Origin: Sordaria brevicollis
Taxonomy: Eukaryota; Ascomycota; Sordariomycetes; Sordariales; Sordariaceae
Assembly: GCA_033439795.1 (NCBI GenBank)
Contig: JAUTDP010000013.1
Coordinates: 558,001 to 622,000, forward strand
Direction of reading: 5' to 3'
DNA length: 64,000 bases
Position 1 is the first letter of the stretch; each line of letters begins with the position of its first letter. The notes below the pieces were generated by a model that did no database searches, was not told the DNA's origin, and worked only from the letters and a program-made list of their open reading frames with translations. Made by a program: the position numbers and the translations under genes. Positions 1 to 13,048 of the stretch are shown piece after piece.

Positions 1-3000
1 AGCAAAGCTCGGCTTCATGACGTCACTTGGCCAACAACAAAACACCAAAACAAACACCAAAACACCAAAACACCAAACCGCGAGACTCGCGATGCTTGAT
101 GCACGTATGCTATCACGCCGTGCTTTCTCCCACTAGCTGGCTCGAGGGCTCTCAGAGAGATATTCACCGCGAATTTAATTCAGGAGCAGTTAAGCATTGG
201 TTCTCCAGAGTCACGGCAACAGGCGTGCAGAACCGGATTGTCTCAGGAATGCGGTTCCCCGTCTTTTTCACGTCGCAGAGTTTCGAAATCTCGCACCATC
301 AATAATGGACTTCCTTCCTACAGACTCCGAGATAGAAAGCGCTCAGCGGAACTCACACTTTGTTCCTGAAGAGGGTCGGGTACTTGGCAGGCTCTTTCTA
401 CTGACAGTGGTAGTTGCAGGTAATGTGTAAACTCCCGGAACCCAAATTTTCGATACAATAGCACCGCGGGCAGCGTTCCGACATCCGTAACATGTTAGAG
501 AAGCGTCGTCAACGTTGGCAGAGAACGAACGACGATTGGCGCAGGTACGCGCGTGTTTTGCACATTTTTTTTTGGAAACACACGAGACGAAATAAACGAC
601 ACACGTGGCGCGGGACTCGAGAGTGTAGGTATCCGTCTGTAGTCACGCAGGCCATGGTATGCTGTTGCAGTTGGCGTTCGTTTTGTATGTTGGGGGAAAC
701 GAAACACTGAAACAAAATAAGTGGTGATGGATGGCGCTCGGCGTGCGTCGCGTTCTTGGTCCTATCAATGTCGGGTTTGGATGGTAGTTCGGATGGATAC
801 TCTTGAACAAGGGGATGGGATGTTGATGTGGTTCGGTTTAGCACACTATCAACCGTTGATGACAGATCTGGACAAGTTAGTTTGGCTTTAGCAAGCTGCG
901 ATGTAAAGTCGAGTCCATGCGCACTCAAACACACACACGCAGTTGGTCTTTGGTAACGAGGTCCCCTCCTTTTGGGTTATCAGATTATCTATAGTATACG
1001 ACAGATCCGAAATCACCGAGACATCGGGTGATCGTCAAGCTGCAGTCCATGTGTCCCATGTGCCAGACCTGATGAGCAAGGGAACAACCTCGAGGACGGG
1101 CAATCTGCAGGGGAGCGGCAGTGATTTACTATCCCTCGTGGACAGGACGAGAGTTCCATGTGGTCGGGAGCTGCGTGTATACAAGTTACCTCACGGGGCC
1201 TGGTATGATCAATGTACATAGTGCGCGAGGACAGAACCAAAATATCTTGGACATTACGGTAGGAATGGGAACATGGGAATATGATTTACCTTTTCCGTGT
1301 CTCCAGGCGACAGCTGCCGGGACAAAATCATACCCCCATCCATGGCAAGACAGACCCCCCTTCCTCTCCCTCTCTCTTGCGACCATCCTGCACATCGCTG
1401 TAACCGTAACCGTAACGGTATGTATGGGACGTTCATCTGCAGGACATGCTCATACGGCCCTGTATGGGACTGTACAACCCCAACGGTTGGGCTCACCTGC
1501 TCTGCCCACTCGTGCTAGATCGGGATATGATCGTCGGCAAAGTGTGGCAAGTGAGTTGAGGCGGAAGGCCAAGAGGGGAAAAGAACCAAGAGGCGGAAGA
1601 GAATGTACTGGTACTTTAAACGCCCTCCATGATGAACCCCTCGTTATCAAGAGATGGGAACCAGAGTTTTGTGCAAGATGCCGAAACAATACTTCCACTT
1701 GGAGAACCTGCCCCCTTGCCCTACCGTCCCTCAACTACATACTGCACTACAGTAGTGTACCAACCTGCCGACCTCCCTGCCTTGACCTGCGCTGTACCGC
1801 TCTGCAGACGCTTCTTCCCGTATCACATTTCACCCCGGCCCGGTGGACTGGAGGGAGTGAGGGGATTAACAGAACCGGCATCTTCAGGGTCCATTTGTGT
1901 GTGGGAGGAGGTTTGCATTCGGTTCTCTCGGCAACGTGCAGACGGTAAAACCGGAACCGGTATCTGTCGTCCGCCTTTCGAAACCTTAAAAGATCCATGG
2001 TTGAAGTCAAGGACTACCCGAAACAATAGCGGTCCTTGGATTTCTCGATGTCGAACGATACACGAAGTAGAATGGACAATCTGATGAATGTCCGAGATCT
2101 ACTTCCCTTTTGGGATGCCGTCAGATACTGCCCGGTACAGTCTGACATCTGATATGGGACGAGGACGAAGATGGTCATGGGAATCGGCATGCCTAGGCTC
2201 CGTGTGGCTCATGGAGTTGTAGGGAGGTACTGTAGTTGGATGTTGAAAGCTTACCACGGGGAGAAGGAGGCGAAAGAGTGAGACACAGCCACAAAGCCAC
2301 AGCAGTGTGCTATTGTGAGTGCGTATCGCCGACCACCTCCAAGCTCTAACCACATCTCGTGCAGAGATTCACACGCGGACAAAACCTTTGTACGACTTTG
2401 CCCAGAACGCTTTCGAGTAGGACAACGGGCTCCTCCAGATTCCCCCACCGTCCCGTTTGCAGATCCAGAGGCCTCCAGTCTGATATCTCCGAGCGCTCTA
2501 AATCGGTTCGAAACGATCGACTGGATATAGGGCTCGGTATTCGGTTATAGTTGCCGTATAGTATCATTGCTGACGACGCTGGATGTTTGCCGTGGCGCAA
2601 GTGGCTGGTGAGCTCCGTGGACAATGACCGATCCGCTGACAACGACTCTTTTCGAGTTTCTCGGGTGCCGGTCCCGCAACGACGGGAGTTACAGTAGTAG
2701 GAGATTGAACCAGCCACAGTTCGAGACACTTTGGGCTATCAGCTTTTTAGAGGATGCATTGTGTCCGTCATACTATACGCTAACACGGAGCATTGATTAG
2801 CAGCTGATCAGATGGGCTATCAAACATCAAGATGTGGCCGAGGACAGATGAACACAAGCGTACGTGTAAAAGATGAGGTGAAGGGATAAGGGAACCGAAA
2901 CAAACCTGGGGTCGAAGAAGCCATCAATGGAGGTACAGTGGGGGAGGCGACAAAGTCTAGTTACACACGACCGCGCCACAATCTCTTGTTCCCTTGCCGG

Positions 3001-6000
3001 TCAAGGTATTCCTCAGTCTCGTCTGGGCCATGTCAGCCACAGTTGAAGGTCTTTCGGATGATTTTCAAACCGAGTCAATTGATCGTCCGTCTTGATCGTC
3101 TATGCTTTATTATTAGAAAAGGAGAAAGAATGACGGGAAGAAGAAGAAAAAAAAGAAAACGGAGAGGATCACCGAAGCGGTGCCGGTGATCTTTTTCTTG
3201 GCTCTCTCGATGTTGCTCGTATACCGTACAATGGGGAACTTCCAAGAGATGACCTGATGGCCTGAATGGTAGGTAATCGACTGACAACGTTTTTGAAGAG
3301 AGATCGAGAACTGAAGTTCGGATTTCGTCCTTTTGAGGAAAGAGATCTTCAACAATCGGGCGGGGCATTTCTCTTTTTCAGTCAATGGTAGGAAAGAAAG
3401 GGAGAGAGAAAGAGTGTCAACAATCAATGAAATGAAAGGGAAAGTGTGTGTAAGCCGCAATTGGCCAATCGCATCTCGAAGAGCTTGAATCGCCACACGT
3501 GGTCGTCGGACGGTTGCACGCGCGCCTCAATTGCATGCGCCTCACACCGGACAGTTGAACGTCCGTCCATTCTTCGTTCTTTCCGTCGTAAGGTACTGAG
3601 TATCGTTACTTCCCCCAACCACTCACAATAAGGAATCGTAAAGAAAAATTTGCGCATTCGGTCGAGTCCCTCGGCTAATTCTCAACTTGAGTTGCGCGGT
3701 TCAATCTCCGAGTCTGTCGAGACCTCGTCGCCGGAGCAGAGCCGGAAAGAGCAATCATCTGTAGAGAACTTTGTTCTAGACACCCAACGGAGAAACTCTC
3801 TGTCATTGTGGATTGACTGACAGCCAGGCCAGTGAAGGAGATGATCGAAATCAAAGAATTTTTCCCTATCCATAAGGGCACTGATTCTGTTGTGGAGACC
3901 TGTAAGTAGGGGTTGTTGAGTGAACGTTACCAGTAACGGAACGTGGGAGAAAGAGAAAATGGAATCAATTCCTCCCGACATCTCGATTGGATGAAGCTTG
4001 CCAAATTCCCCAAAGTGGCACTCGCCGAACCAAGCCGGACACATCGATCTCGATCTGGTGAGCTGCTGTTATGCACCTCTCAGGGGCAAACAGTAAGGAA
4101 TCTTCAGCATTAATCCTCTACAATCTTCCAAGAAATGACTATCTAGTGGCACGGGCGGACGGATGGGCCGGTGGGTGTGGTGTTTAACCCCAGGGGCTAC
4201 CTACGTTGGCGCGGAATGCAACAAGGGTGGCCTTCTGTGGCTGTCTCCTTCAATTGCAATTCCACAGTGTCCTAGTACACTACGGCATTGGTTTGTGATG
4301 GGTCATGGTTCAGTGAGCTCTATACGTGTATAGCTTGAGAACAGTTCGTTGGGTTAAGAGTATTTTTGAAATTTCGACAAGAAAATCGCAAGTGTCTTGC
4401 CAACCGTGGGAAGCAACTTCCTACTCTACAAGTATCCTTGTTACCTTGATGTGGTTGCCTACCTATGAGAGAAGCAGAATGTGGTGGCTGGTCTCAAAGA
4501 AGAGAGAAGAGGAACGGACCCAAGCCAAGTGTGCCACTTCACTCACTTACCCGCGCCGTTAAATTGCAGGATGGAACTCGACACCCTCAATCAGAAGCCC
4601 CGGTAACAACGAGCCAGACGTTGGCCTCTTGCCTCCCTTCCTCCCCTTTGACATAAAATGAATAATTGGACCTTTTTTGGCCGTAGGGCCCCGTAGGGCC
4701 CCGTAGCCTGGCCTTTTCGTTTCATCTTTCGATGGTTGTATGTATTGCATGTATGTACTATCCCGCTGAAGATGGAGCCAATGTTACCATCACTGCCTGG
4801 ACTGTTGTGTGTGGGTTGTGAAATGAGGTGTCGGCTTTGAGTCGTAAATAGGGGGTTGGATTCCGACGATGTTGGTCTACGTGGCCGTTAGAATAGCATC
4901 TCACGGCTGCCACGGCTGGCGGCGGAACGGCTCGGATCACTAGACTACAACTAGAACCAACCGCTCTCGCCCATTGAGTGAATGATGTGTAGCAACTCTT
5001 CGACATGGCCTTATCCGGGGATTGTTCTACCCGGATGAGCCGCATAAATCTTTGTCCAATGGTCTTGCCAGAAGGCGGATTTGAGGGAAACGGTAGTTTG
5101 CCACCTGATCCCCTGGTTTCGACTTCTCGCTCACAGAAGCACCCCTTGAGCTGCGGCTGAAGGCCATATTTTGCCGCTATCCACGCTGGGCTAGGATAAG
5201 GAACGGATACATTGTCCTATTGGATTGTGCGCGATGCTTCTCTCAAGCCCATCCATGCGCGCGCTACGTTGGCGTTGCTGATGTATACAGGGCTGGCTCA
5301 GAGATCCATGAAGTACTCAGTCGGCGAAAGGACATGAAAAAAGTTGACGGGATCAGGTTGCATTATGGTGAGCGTGGAATGGTTCGATGGTGCGTATTTT
5401 AATATCCAATGGTGGATGTAAGGTACTCCTAAATAGGATGACCCAAGAAGTGAAGGTAAACACAAGTACTAAGGGGTGTAAAATTCTCCCTCAGGCCGCC
5501 CAACCCAAACCGATAATGTAGAGCGAAGTCCCGTATCCAATCAACCAAACCGCCCTGTAAGCACCGTCCGTCCGTCACCTCCAGGCTCCTAGGATTCCCT
5601 GTGTCAGGCTACAGAAGAGGAGACGTACAAGAAAGCAGAAAAGGAACTGTGCCCGTAAAGGGTCATGGTATCTCGAACAGGAAGAAATAGAAGAACAAAG
5701 AAGAAAAACCACCAAACCTCGACGCCAGACAACACATAGCAAAGCCCCCCTTCCCCAATGACATGCAAGGCATGTGTGTACGTTATTGCCCTTGCTGCAT
5801 TTTCTTTTGGTTGACGCCCCGAAAATCCCGCCTTGACAAGTCAAGCAGACAGACAAAACCCGACCCCCAGCCTTCTAAAGACCTTCCCGTTCCCAAACCC
5901 ACAGAAGCCAATCGCAAATCCGCTTCCCTTGTTTCCCATAACGTCATTTTTGTCCTGCGCTAGTCGTGTGTCCCATATAGTGTTGTAGTTATAAATTATC

Positions 6001-6084
6001 CAGTGACGAAAGTTTGACACCTGTTGGAGGCGACAGCCCTGGGAGATGTCTCGCCTTTCCTTTCAAGTGCTTCCAAAGCACATC
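1..6084. other. Non-coding region downstream of the csp-2-like gene
   Basis: No convincing gene is seen in these 6 kb. Open frames are short, overlap on both strands and lack recognisable domains. The longest, at 1121-1948 on the plus strand, opens with GTG and has no coding character. The last few hundred bases before 6084 presumably hold the 3' untranslated region of the minus-strand csp-2-like gene. Visible low-order structure includes a CRE palindrome at 18-25, CCGTAAC repeats near 1400, a purine run near 3130-3165 and a short GTAGGGCCCC tandem repeat near 4682-4707. Confidence 0.6.
18..25. promoter_or_regulatory. CRE-type palindrome TGACGTCA
   Basis: An exact 8-bp CRE palindrome, the consensus site of CREB/ATF bZIP factors. 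It stands alone at the window edge, so the gene it might serve is not visible. A single 8-mer can occur by chance. Confidence 0.3.
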
Positions 6085-8879
6085 TTAGTACAACAACCGC
6101 AGCTCAATCGATGCCTGTGCGCTGTTGTGAGTCGAAGCTGGTGATGCTAGCTCGGCCTCAGGACCATCAACGGCCATCTCCCATTCTCGCTTGACGCCCA
6201 AGTTATGACCATTGACTTCACGGATTTCGAGCCTCATGTCTTGACCCTCCTGGAGCTCCTGGATAACGTCGTCGTCCATTGCTACCTCGATTCCGCGGGG
6301 AAGAACGTGAGTGGTGCGGACGATGCTGCTCGGGTCCAGGTTATATTTCTGCGCAATACGCAGAACAAACTCGTGCAGGCTCCGTTGCATAAGATAAACA
6401 GCACGGTAGGTATCCTGGCCCTGTGGGTTTCCAGGATCAAGACGGGCTATGTAGAAGCAGGCAACAGGCTTGTTAGAACGCTCTGGAGGTGGGCGGTAGG
6501 TTGAGTCAACATCCAAGGACTCGATCCAGCCAGTTAGGTTTCCATCATCATCTGTGGTCTGTTTGACCTTGGTTGGCTGGCTGGACAGTCCCTTGGAAGC
6601 ATCGCCCGAGTTAAATCGGTGAAGCTCTGGCCAGTTCTGTCTCGGTCCGTTGATAGACATCTGGGAAGCAAGCGAGAGCGAGCTTGGAGATGGCGAAACG
6701 AAAGAGGATTCAGGCTCACTGCGCCAAGCGTTGCTCTCCCTGGACTCCATTTTGGTGAGGTCGTTGTGGGATTCGTTGTGGGACTCCGTATGGATCTTTC
6801 CTGTAAGAACCACAGGATGAAGATCAGGGTCATCCAGTTCGTCGCCACGGAGGTACAAGCGGCTGACAGGACGGGTGCTCGTGAACATGTCCTGGAAGGT
6901 CTGCAACTTCATTGTGAGGTCCTCTTCGACCTGCACACGAGGCCCTCCTCCTGCGGAGCTAGCGGATGACATGGACCAAGTCCGCTTGTGTTTCTGTACC
7001 TTTCCAGGGCGTTGAAGGGTTTGAGTCTTCATCTGCGCCGCCCCTCCTCTCTTCCTCTTGCCGAAGTCCTTGATGCCACTCTCGGCTTGTGCCATCTGCT
7101 GCTTGATCTTTTCGATGTTCTTCCGAACGTGGGCAACGTCGTTTGAAAGCTTGCGCTCGGCACCGTGGTCGCGGAACAACTTGACCTTGCAATAGCAAAT
7201 CTCGGCTCCGTCGTTAGTGTTTGGTGACTGAGGGGAATTCGGCTGATACGGCTGGGTCTTTGCGCAGAGCCTCACGGGGATGCCTTTGACGCCCTTGGAA
7301 TGGCTGAAGTCAGTGGAGAGGAAGTTGAAGCGGACGGCAATATTGCAATCGACCGAACCGTTGACACCGGGGGTCCAGATGACTGAGAAGCCGTCGAATG
7401 AAGCGCTCTCCAGTTCGATGCGCGTCCTCTTATCGTCGCCCTCAGCTGGCTGGGGAGCCTCAACAAACTCAACGGCTTGCAACTTTCCTCCTCTCTGATG
7501 CGCCTCGTTAGTACCGCGGCCTTCTTTCCACAAGCTCCAGCAGAAACCAGGCTTCGATCGCTGTTCCGCGTCTTCAAAGGATACCCTGATGAATGTGCGG
7601 AACCGGGTTCCCGGAACGATTGGTAGTTGAGGCCGGTTATCAACGATGGACAAAGAATAGGCCTGGCCCTTGTTGAGATATGTGACAGGAATCTCGTCCG
7701 CGCTCCTGACCATGGCAGTAGGTGCGTTGAGAGTGGTCTGAAAGCGGAACTCCTCGGCTGATGGCGGTAGTTGCATGGACATGGGCATACCGAATGGCCT
7801 GCCTTGGTACATCATTCCAGTCTGTTGGAAATTGCTATCGATACTGCCCATCCGCTCATCGGCCTGGTCCGAGTCGATGGGAGACGCGTCCTGGTCCATG
7901 GTCTCAAAGCCCGAGTCATTGTGAACAAAGGTCGAGGGCGCAAAGGACGGTTGAGGTGGCGCAGCCTGAATGAAGGCGTTGTAATGTTGGAACGGATGAC
8001 CGAACCCTTGATGCAATCCACCAAAATCCATATGTCCGCTTCCAGGATGCAGAGATCCGTCGGCGGTGGGCATCGAGAGTGGTGTGCCCAAGCCCATGCC
8101 TAGGCCGAGCGTCGGGGTGTGGAGATCTCCGGCCGTGGGATGGTAGATGGTGTTCGTCCCACCCGGGGTAGGGGTGTAATACCCATGGCCACCGGTGAAC
8201 GCGTTCGGGAAGCTGAACTGGCTGTCTAGAGCAGACGGGGTGAATCTCCACTGCTCGTTGTTGGCTCGAGGAGTCGGATCCTGGTCACGGAAAGCATCAT
8301 GGCCAAGGCTTTGGGCCCTATAGTGATTACCAGTTAGCATAAAATTCAGACGGCGAGATGGATCACATGGCACGACCGGCCCGCCCGACGGCTGCCGGCG
8401 CTAGAGTTCATGACACATGCGAGCTTCCGCGATGTCCGGAAACTGCTTATTTTAAGCTTATTTCATCTCACATAAGGATGAAACACCGGGGCGAGTTGGA
8501 AAAAAAAAAACAGCCACTGGTGTCAACGGGGAAGAAAGCTACCAACCTCTCTGCGGCTGTGACGGCGATGCCAGCTTGACTGGTGGTTGCGGTTCGGGCA
8601 GGCGCCGCGGCCCCGGAAGATGAAGTGGCGGCGGCTACTTCAGGAAATTGTTGCCTGAAGTGCGCCAGCAGATCATCTGCTGGCTTTTGTGAACTTGTTC
8701 TGTATACCGAAAAGTGTCAGAAAATGACCAAGTTGAGAAAGTGTGGGGATGCGGGTGCCAATCCCGGGTTCAGGCGCTTATAGACGGGACTGATGGCCAT
8801 GGAGAGGGCGAACCACTGCGATGTAGTAGAGTCAGGAGAAAAAAAAAAAACACGCAACTACTAACCGCTGACGAAACAT
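6085..8879 (-). CDS. csp-2: Grainyhead/CP2-family transcription factor (csp-2-like)
   Basis: Three coding exons were read on the minus strand: 8879-8866, 8699-8547 and 8317-6085. They total 2400 nt, exactly 799 residues plus stop. The protein opens MFRQR followed by TSSQKPADDLL, as I recall for fungal Grainyhead-like factors. The CP2 DNA-binding domain spans roughly residues 250-470, a basic region follows near 500, and a ubiquitin-like dimerisation domain lies near 680-770. In Neurospora this family is represented by conidial separation-2, which controls cell-wall remodelling needed to release conidia (established knowledge). The large last exon can be read upstream to in-frame ATGs (such as MLTGN), but this is the 3' end of intron 2, shown by the CTAAC branch site and CACTATAG acceptor. 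Intron 2 uses a GTTGGT donor, the only one of those nearby that keeps frame. Confidence is high for the family and somewhat lower for the exact orthologue. Confidence 0.9.
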
Positions 8880-9560
8880 GATTCCTGCTATCAAAGCTGC
8901 CGAGAAGGCGGTATTCCTTGCTCTGTCTTCCTCCAAACTCTGAAAAGCTGGCGGGGAAGCAGGTATTTCAAAGTACTGTCCAAGATGGGGGAGTTTCTCG
9001 GCTTGGGCGCGGTAGTGACTCCAGCTGGTTTGGAGTTTCCGTAGTAACCCCCGCTGCACAGGCCGTCGCAGTTAAAACTCGCGTGGTAAGATAAGATGAA
9101 GCTGCCAAAAAGTTCCAAAGGCACGGCAAGCAAGCAACTTTGAATATGTATGTTGTCGCGGTGCACGGAAGCTGCAATCTCAGAGCGCCAGGAGTAAGGG
9201 TTGGGACGAATTAGTCGTACTTGGACTCGGCGGGTCGTTGCCAATTCTGGGGGACGACAGTCGATAAGATGCGTTGCTGGATGCGTCGTCGGCCAGGCAG
9301 GAAACTCTAGTCGCAGGTCGCAAACGAGAGGCAGCACGAGCAGCAGAGACTGCAAAAGTCAAAAAGAGAGAAACGGCAGATAGTGTGCCAGGAAATTGGG
9401 AAGGGAGAAGGAACTTGAACAAACGATGGAGGAGGGCAGGAAGGGAAAGGGAATTTTTTTTGATCGGTCGGTTCCTTCGTTTATTGCGACCAACGCGAGC
9501 GGGTGTGTGGTCGGCCGAGTGTGCCCTGTATATACCTCTCTACCTCTCTCTGTGTGTGTG
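8880..9560 (-). promoter_or_regulatory. Probable AUG-free 5' leader and core promoter of the csp-2-like gene
   Basis: Reading the minus strand upstream of the start codon, no ATG occurs from 8880 to 9560; the first upstream one is at 9561-9563. About ten would be expected by chance in 680 nt. The stretch ends next to a TATA-like element at 9528-9535. Together these suggest a long translated-start-free leader with transcription beginning near 9500. That the leader is continuous, with no intron, is inference. Confidence 0.55.
9528..9535 (-). promoter_or_regulatory. TATA-like element GTATATAC
   Basis: A perfect 8-bp palindrome lying about 650 bp upstream of the csp-2-like start codon, just at the upstream edge of the AUG-free stretch. 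A start site about 30 bp downstream on the minus strand would fit. Confidence 0.4.
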
Positions 9561-11930
9561 CATGTAGTCTCTACCGCTGGGGAGACGAGACGAGCACTTC
9601 CCTTCACACGCAGCAGCCGCTAATGCATTCCCAACCATCAATTAAAGCCCAGGGGTTGTGTGTGGGTACCCTACCGTACGTCGATTGTGGAATCAGTACC
9701 TTACCATCCTTACACCTATCAGCGGATGGAGACGCTACCACATCTCAGGCTACGGTACCTATACAGTGCATACACGACGCTTTCCTGTAAGTACCTTACT
9801 TTGGTGGTAGTCAGCGGACCGAAACCCCCAGGAGCGTTTTCCTTTGCACAAAACACCTGCCCCTCCATCATTTTGAAGATGAACAAGAAGGAGGAATGGT
9901 AATTGGCAAACAATGCTAGATTCGACTTGGAAGTCATCATAAGCTCTGGGAGGCCGCCTTGAGGCGAAAAATACATAGAGGACTTTTCAAGCCAAGAAAA
10001 GAAAAGTACACCACACCAAATAAAAAAAAATGATTCGAATCGAAAGCACCACAATTTGATAGCCACCAGAATGCACGGGATGGTGTGAGAGGGGGACTCG
10101 AACGAGAGCGACGGAAGGGTCGCCGATTGTGAACGGACAGGAACGGAGTCAGGCTCTTGACACCGGTCCCATTTTCAGCAGTCCCATCAGTCATCACTTT
10201 CACGCTCACATTCGCACCCTCGCTAAGCCAAAAGGAGAAGTAATGCGATTGTGTGAAGGGAGCTGTAGGAGCCGACGGGGGTCTGAATCCGATGGCTGAC
10301 TCGACAGACGGACAACGACCCGTCTGGTTGTGAGATGGCCGCTCATGGCTGACCCTCGCGGAGGACAGAGAGGCGGGTGGACGGTTCGAGGGGGGCCAAG
10401 CAATCTCCCCCCACCACGGGACATCCATAAGTCCAATGCATGGTAAAGTGTAGAATTGGATGGTCGATTTGGGTCGAAGTCCTCCGTCCGCGCTTTTTTC
10501 CCTTCTTTCTTTTCTTTCTCTTCTTCCTTTTTGCTGACTGACAGCTGGCTCACTATACAAATTCGGACATGGGATGGGGTCTGGCACATTTGCTGCATAC
10601 ACGTGTTGCCTACAGGATGTGTGTTGTTTATGCGGCGACACCTTGCTGCGATGCTCCAGACCCCTACGGCAACTAGCCATCTGCTGGTGTTTTTCTGGAG
10701 ATGTAGCTGGGGGAGTGTTAGAAGTGAGCTTATGGATGACACGCAAACAGTTCTCCATAGTGTCTATATGTATGAATAGTATAAGCATTCGGGGAAGGGT
10801 GGATTAAATCCTTTTGGCCGAGCACGTAACAGCCGGTAGCTCAAATGGCCGTTCACATATTTTGCGAGAGCCTATAAGTGAAAGAATGAATATGTCCGTT
10901 CGCAGTATGCTTTGCGCCATCATTTATCACAGGGTTTGGAGTTGTTCATGTAATCGAAGCATTTCGCATGATCATGATCAAAAGAGAAGTGAAAGTGAAA
11001 ATTGGATGAGTGGTGGTGTGTTATTGATCACGCACGTGCATACCGATGGTCGTTAACAAATTCCGATGGGTGTTGCGCGCCGAAACGCTACCGGCACAGG
11101 CCGAAATTGCCAAGGAGGGGCTACCAGAACTTCCACTTGGCTGTATCCACTCTCCGGTCCAGAGTGGAGGTTACTCGGGCTTCAACCCGTCTGCCTGTCA
11201 CGGCAATTGCCAAAGCACTTTGCTGTGAGACGGCCTTCCTTCACTCGACAACCTACTGAACGCATTTCGGCGGTGAGATGAAGATTGCTACGTGGAACAT
11301 GTGATAAGGTATGAATTCGGAAACATAATGGTTCTAGGCAAATTTCGTCTTCTATTATATCAAACAACGGCCCTGAAGACTAATACATCGCACAGTACCA
11401 TAAGCGCGAGCATTGGGTGAGCCGCTGTCTTGATATCTCTTCGGGGCGGGGACCCAGGTGTATGTATCGATACTTCTTCAGAGGAGAGTAGAGAGAGCCA
11501 AACTTTTTCATCGACCATGAACCGTTGCAACTCCGTGGCTGTGCTGGACCCTCTGGGTTCCAGTCATCTCTGTCTGTTCGACCGTCGATCCCGATTGAAT
11601 GCAGGCACGCCAAAGATTGGTCCAGCGAAGTCCCTTGATGTGTCGTTTGAGGTTGTCCCTTGAGATCACTCCGGGACCCTGTGGCTTGAAAGCTGTCGCC
11701 ACAGATGTCGTCCATACAGTGACGGCTCTGCTACCTCTCACAGCTGCACCACTGGACCACCCATGGAATACAAAACGTATCGCGACGAGACAAATGTCGG
11801 ATCTCCAAAATCCCATATCGTCCAGCGGCTTAGCCTACCGGCGATATCTGGATCCTGAATCTAGACCCCGCGATACTCTCTAGAGATTGAGCCAACCCAA
11901 CCAATACACATATTCTCACCAACAATACAT

Positions 11931-11971
<41 letters not shown>

Positions 11972-11972
11972 C
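11931..11972. repeat. CAA/TTG trinucleotide microsatellite
   Basis: About 14 uninterrupted copies of the CAA unit in non-coding DNA. It lies 3 kb upstream of the csp-2-like start codon. Confidence 0.95.
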
Positions 11973-12317
11973 TCCTTCAATCAGTGGTGTGGCGGCACGG
12001 CAGCCAAATTTTTGCACATAGCGCTCTTTCTCCGTTGAGTCGGGATTTGCTTGCGGATGTAAACGGTCCCCAGCGAGATTCCCCCGAAATTTCCCTCCGC
12101 CATCGTCGATGCACCGTTGGAACCGTACAAAACGCACACAGTGAGTTCCTCTTCTCTCACAATGGTCCGAGGAATTAGTCAAAACACCATCCCCAATCAG
12201 CTAGCCCCGGTTCCCAAGTATCCACATTTACCAGCGCCGGGGGTGGATTGGGAAGACAAGCGCAGCGGAGATGGGGAACCCACAACGGACACCACGACAA
12301 AAATCGACAGCATTCAA

Positions 12318-12325
12318 TGACGTCA
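12318..12325. promoter_or_regulatory. CRE palindrome 1 of the upstream cluster
   Basis: Exact TGACGTCA, the first of four such sites between 12.3 and 14.6 kb. It matches the CREB/ATF bZIP consensus; occupancy is not known. Confidence 0.45.
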
Positions 12326-12541
12326 CAGGCGTTATTTTTTTTTTTTAGCCCGCCCGTCTCCCCTTTTCCCCTCTTTTTCGTGGGGAGCATTTGCTGGGGT
12401 CTAGGACTTTTACCGAAATCGCACTACGGATCGCGCAAGTCAATAATTTCGTTTGAAAGCCAAAAAGCCGCATTGATAGGATTGATGTTGGTTCAATTTT
12501 TTTCTATTCTCTTGAAGGGATGATTATTTCTTTGTTGCGAA

Positions 12542-12569
12542 GGGGGGTGGGGGGTTGGGGGGGGGGGGG
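12542..12569 (+). other. Guanine-run tract with G-quadruplex potential
   Basis: Three guanine runs of 6, 6 and 13 bases are separated by T and TT. The longest run can supply two tracts, so the four-tract G-quadruplex pattern is satisfied with very short loops. The tract lies in the csp-2 upstream desert. Confidence 0.6.
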
Positions 12570-13048
12570 TCGATTTTTATTCCTCTTCGTCGCACCGACG
12601 ACAGTCACAGACATGTGCCGTCTCAAGCCACGTTATGATTTTCTTCGACATTGGGCCGCCAAAGAAGCAACAACAGATAACCAGGGGTTGTTCAAAGGGG
12701 AGGCATTGACAATCATCTTGGCAAGACCCGTGTTCGGGACGAGCGTCGATCTTGGCCCGTCTCAGTTCGCAGGTGGTTCTGGAAGTCTTCTGCCACCGAT
12801 TTCACGAAACTGAAGACTGAGATGCGGAACGGACGAGCGATTCTCTCGGCCGGAGCAAAATTGACACGTTTGTGACTTGAGATGATGGGGAGATTAAAAA
12901 TGGCCGTGCGCAAAAGCACCCAAAATCTACGACCCAAGATGTCTCGCTTCCAGAACGTCTGTACGACTTTCTGGTTCAGATATTGGTCGACCGTCCGAAC
13001 AAGTCCAATCTCGCGTCCACCGGCAGAAGTCGACATCGCTGACGGGTA

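Noticed and set aside
1121..1948. Open frame of 275 codons on the plus strand
   Set aside because: It starts with GTG, matches no domain, has mixed composition without codon bias, and overlaps equally long frames on the other strand.
10206..10788. Minus-strand frames of 178 and 283 codons (9937-10788)
   Set aside because: Low-complexity, no domain, no plausible start context or splice sites; composition resembles surrounding non-coding DNA.
10837..10860. tRNA A-box-like string (TAGCTCAAATGG)
   Set aside because: No B box or pairing stems are found downstream, so a tRNA is not supported.
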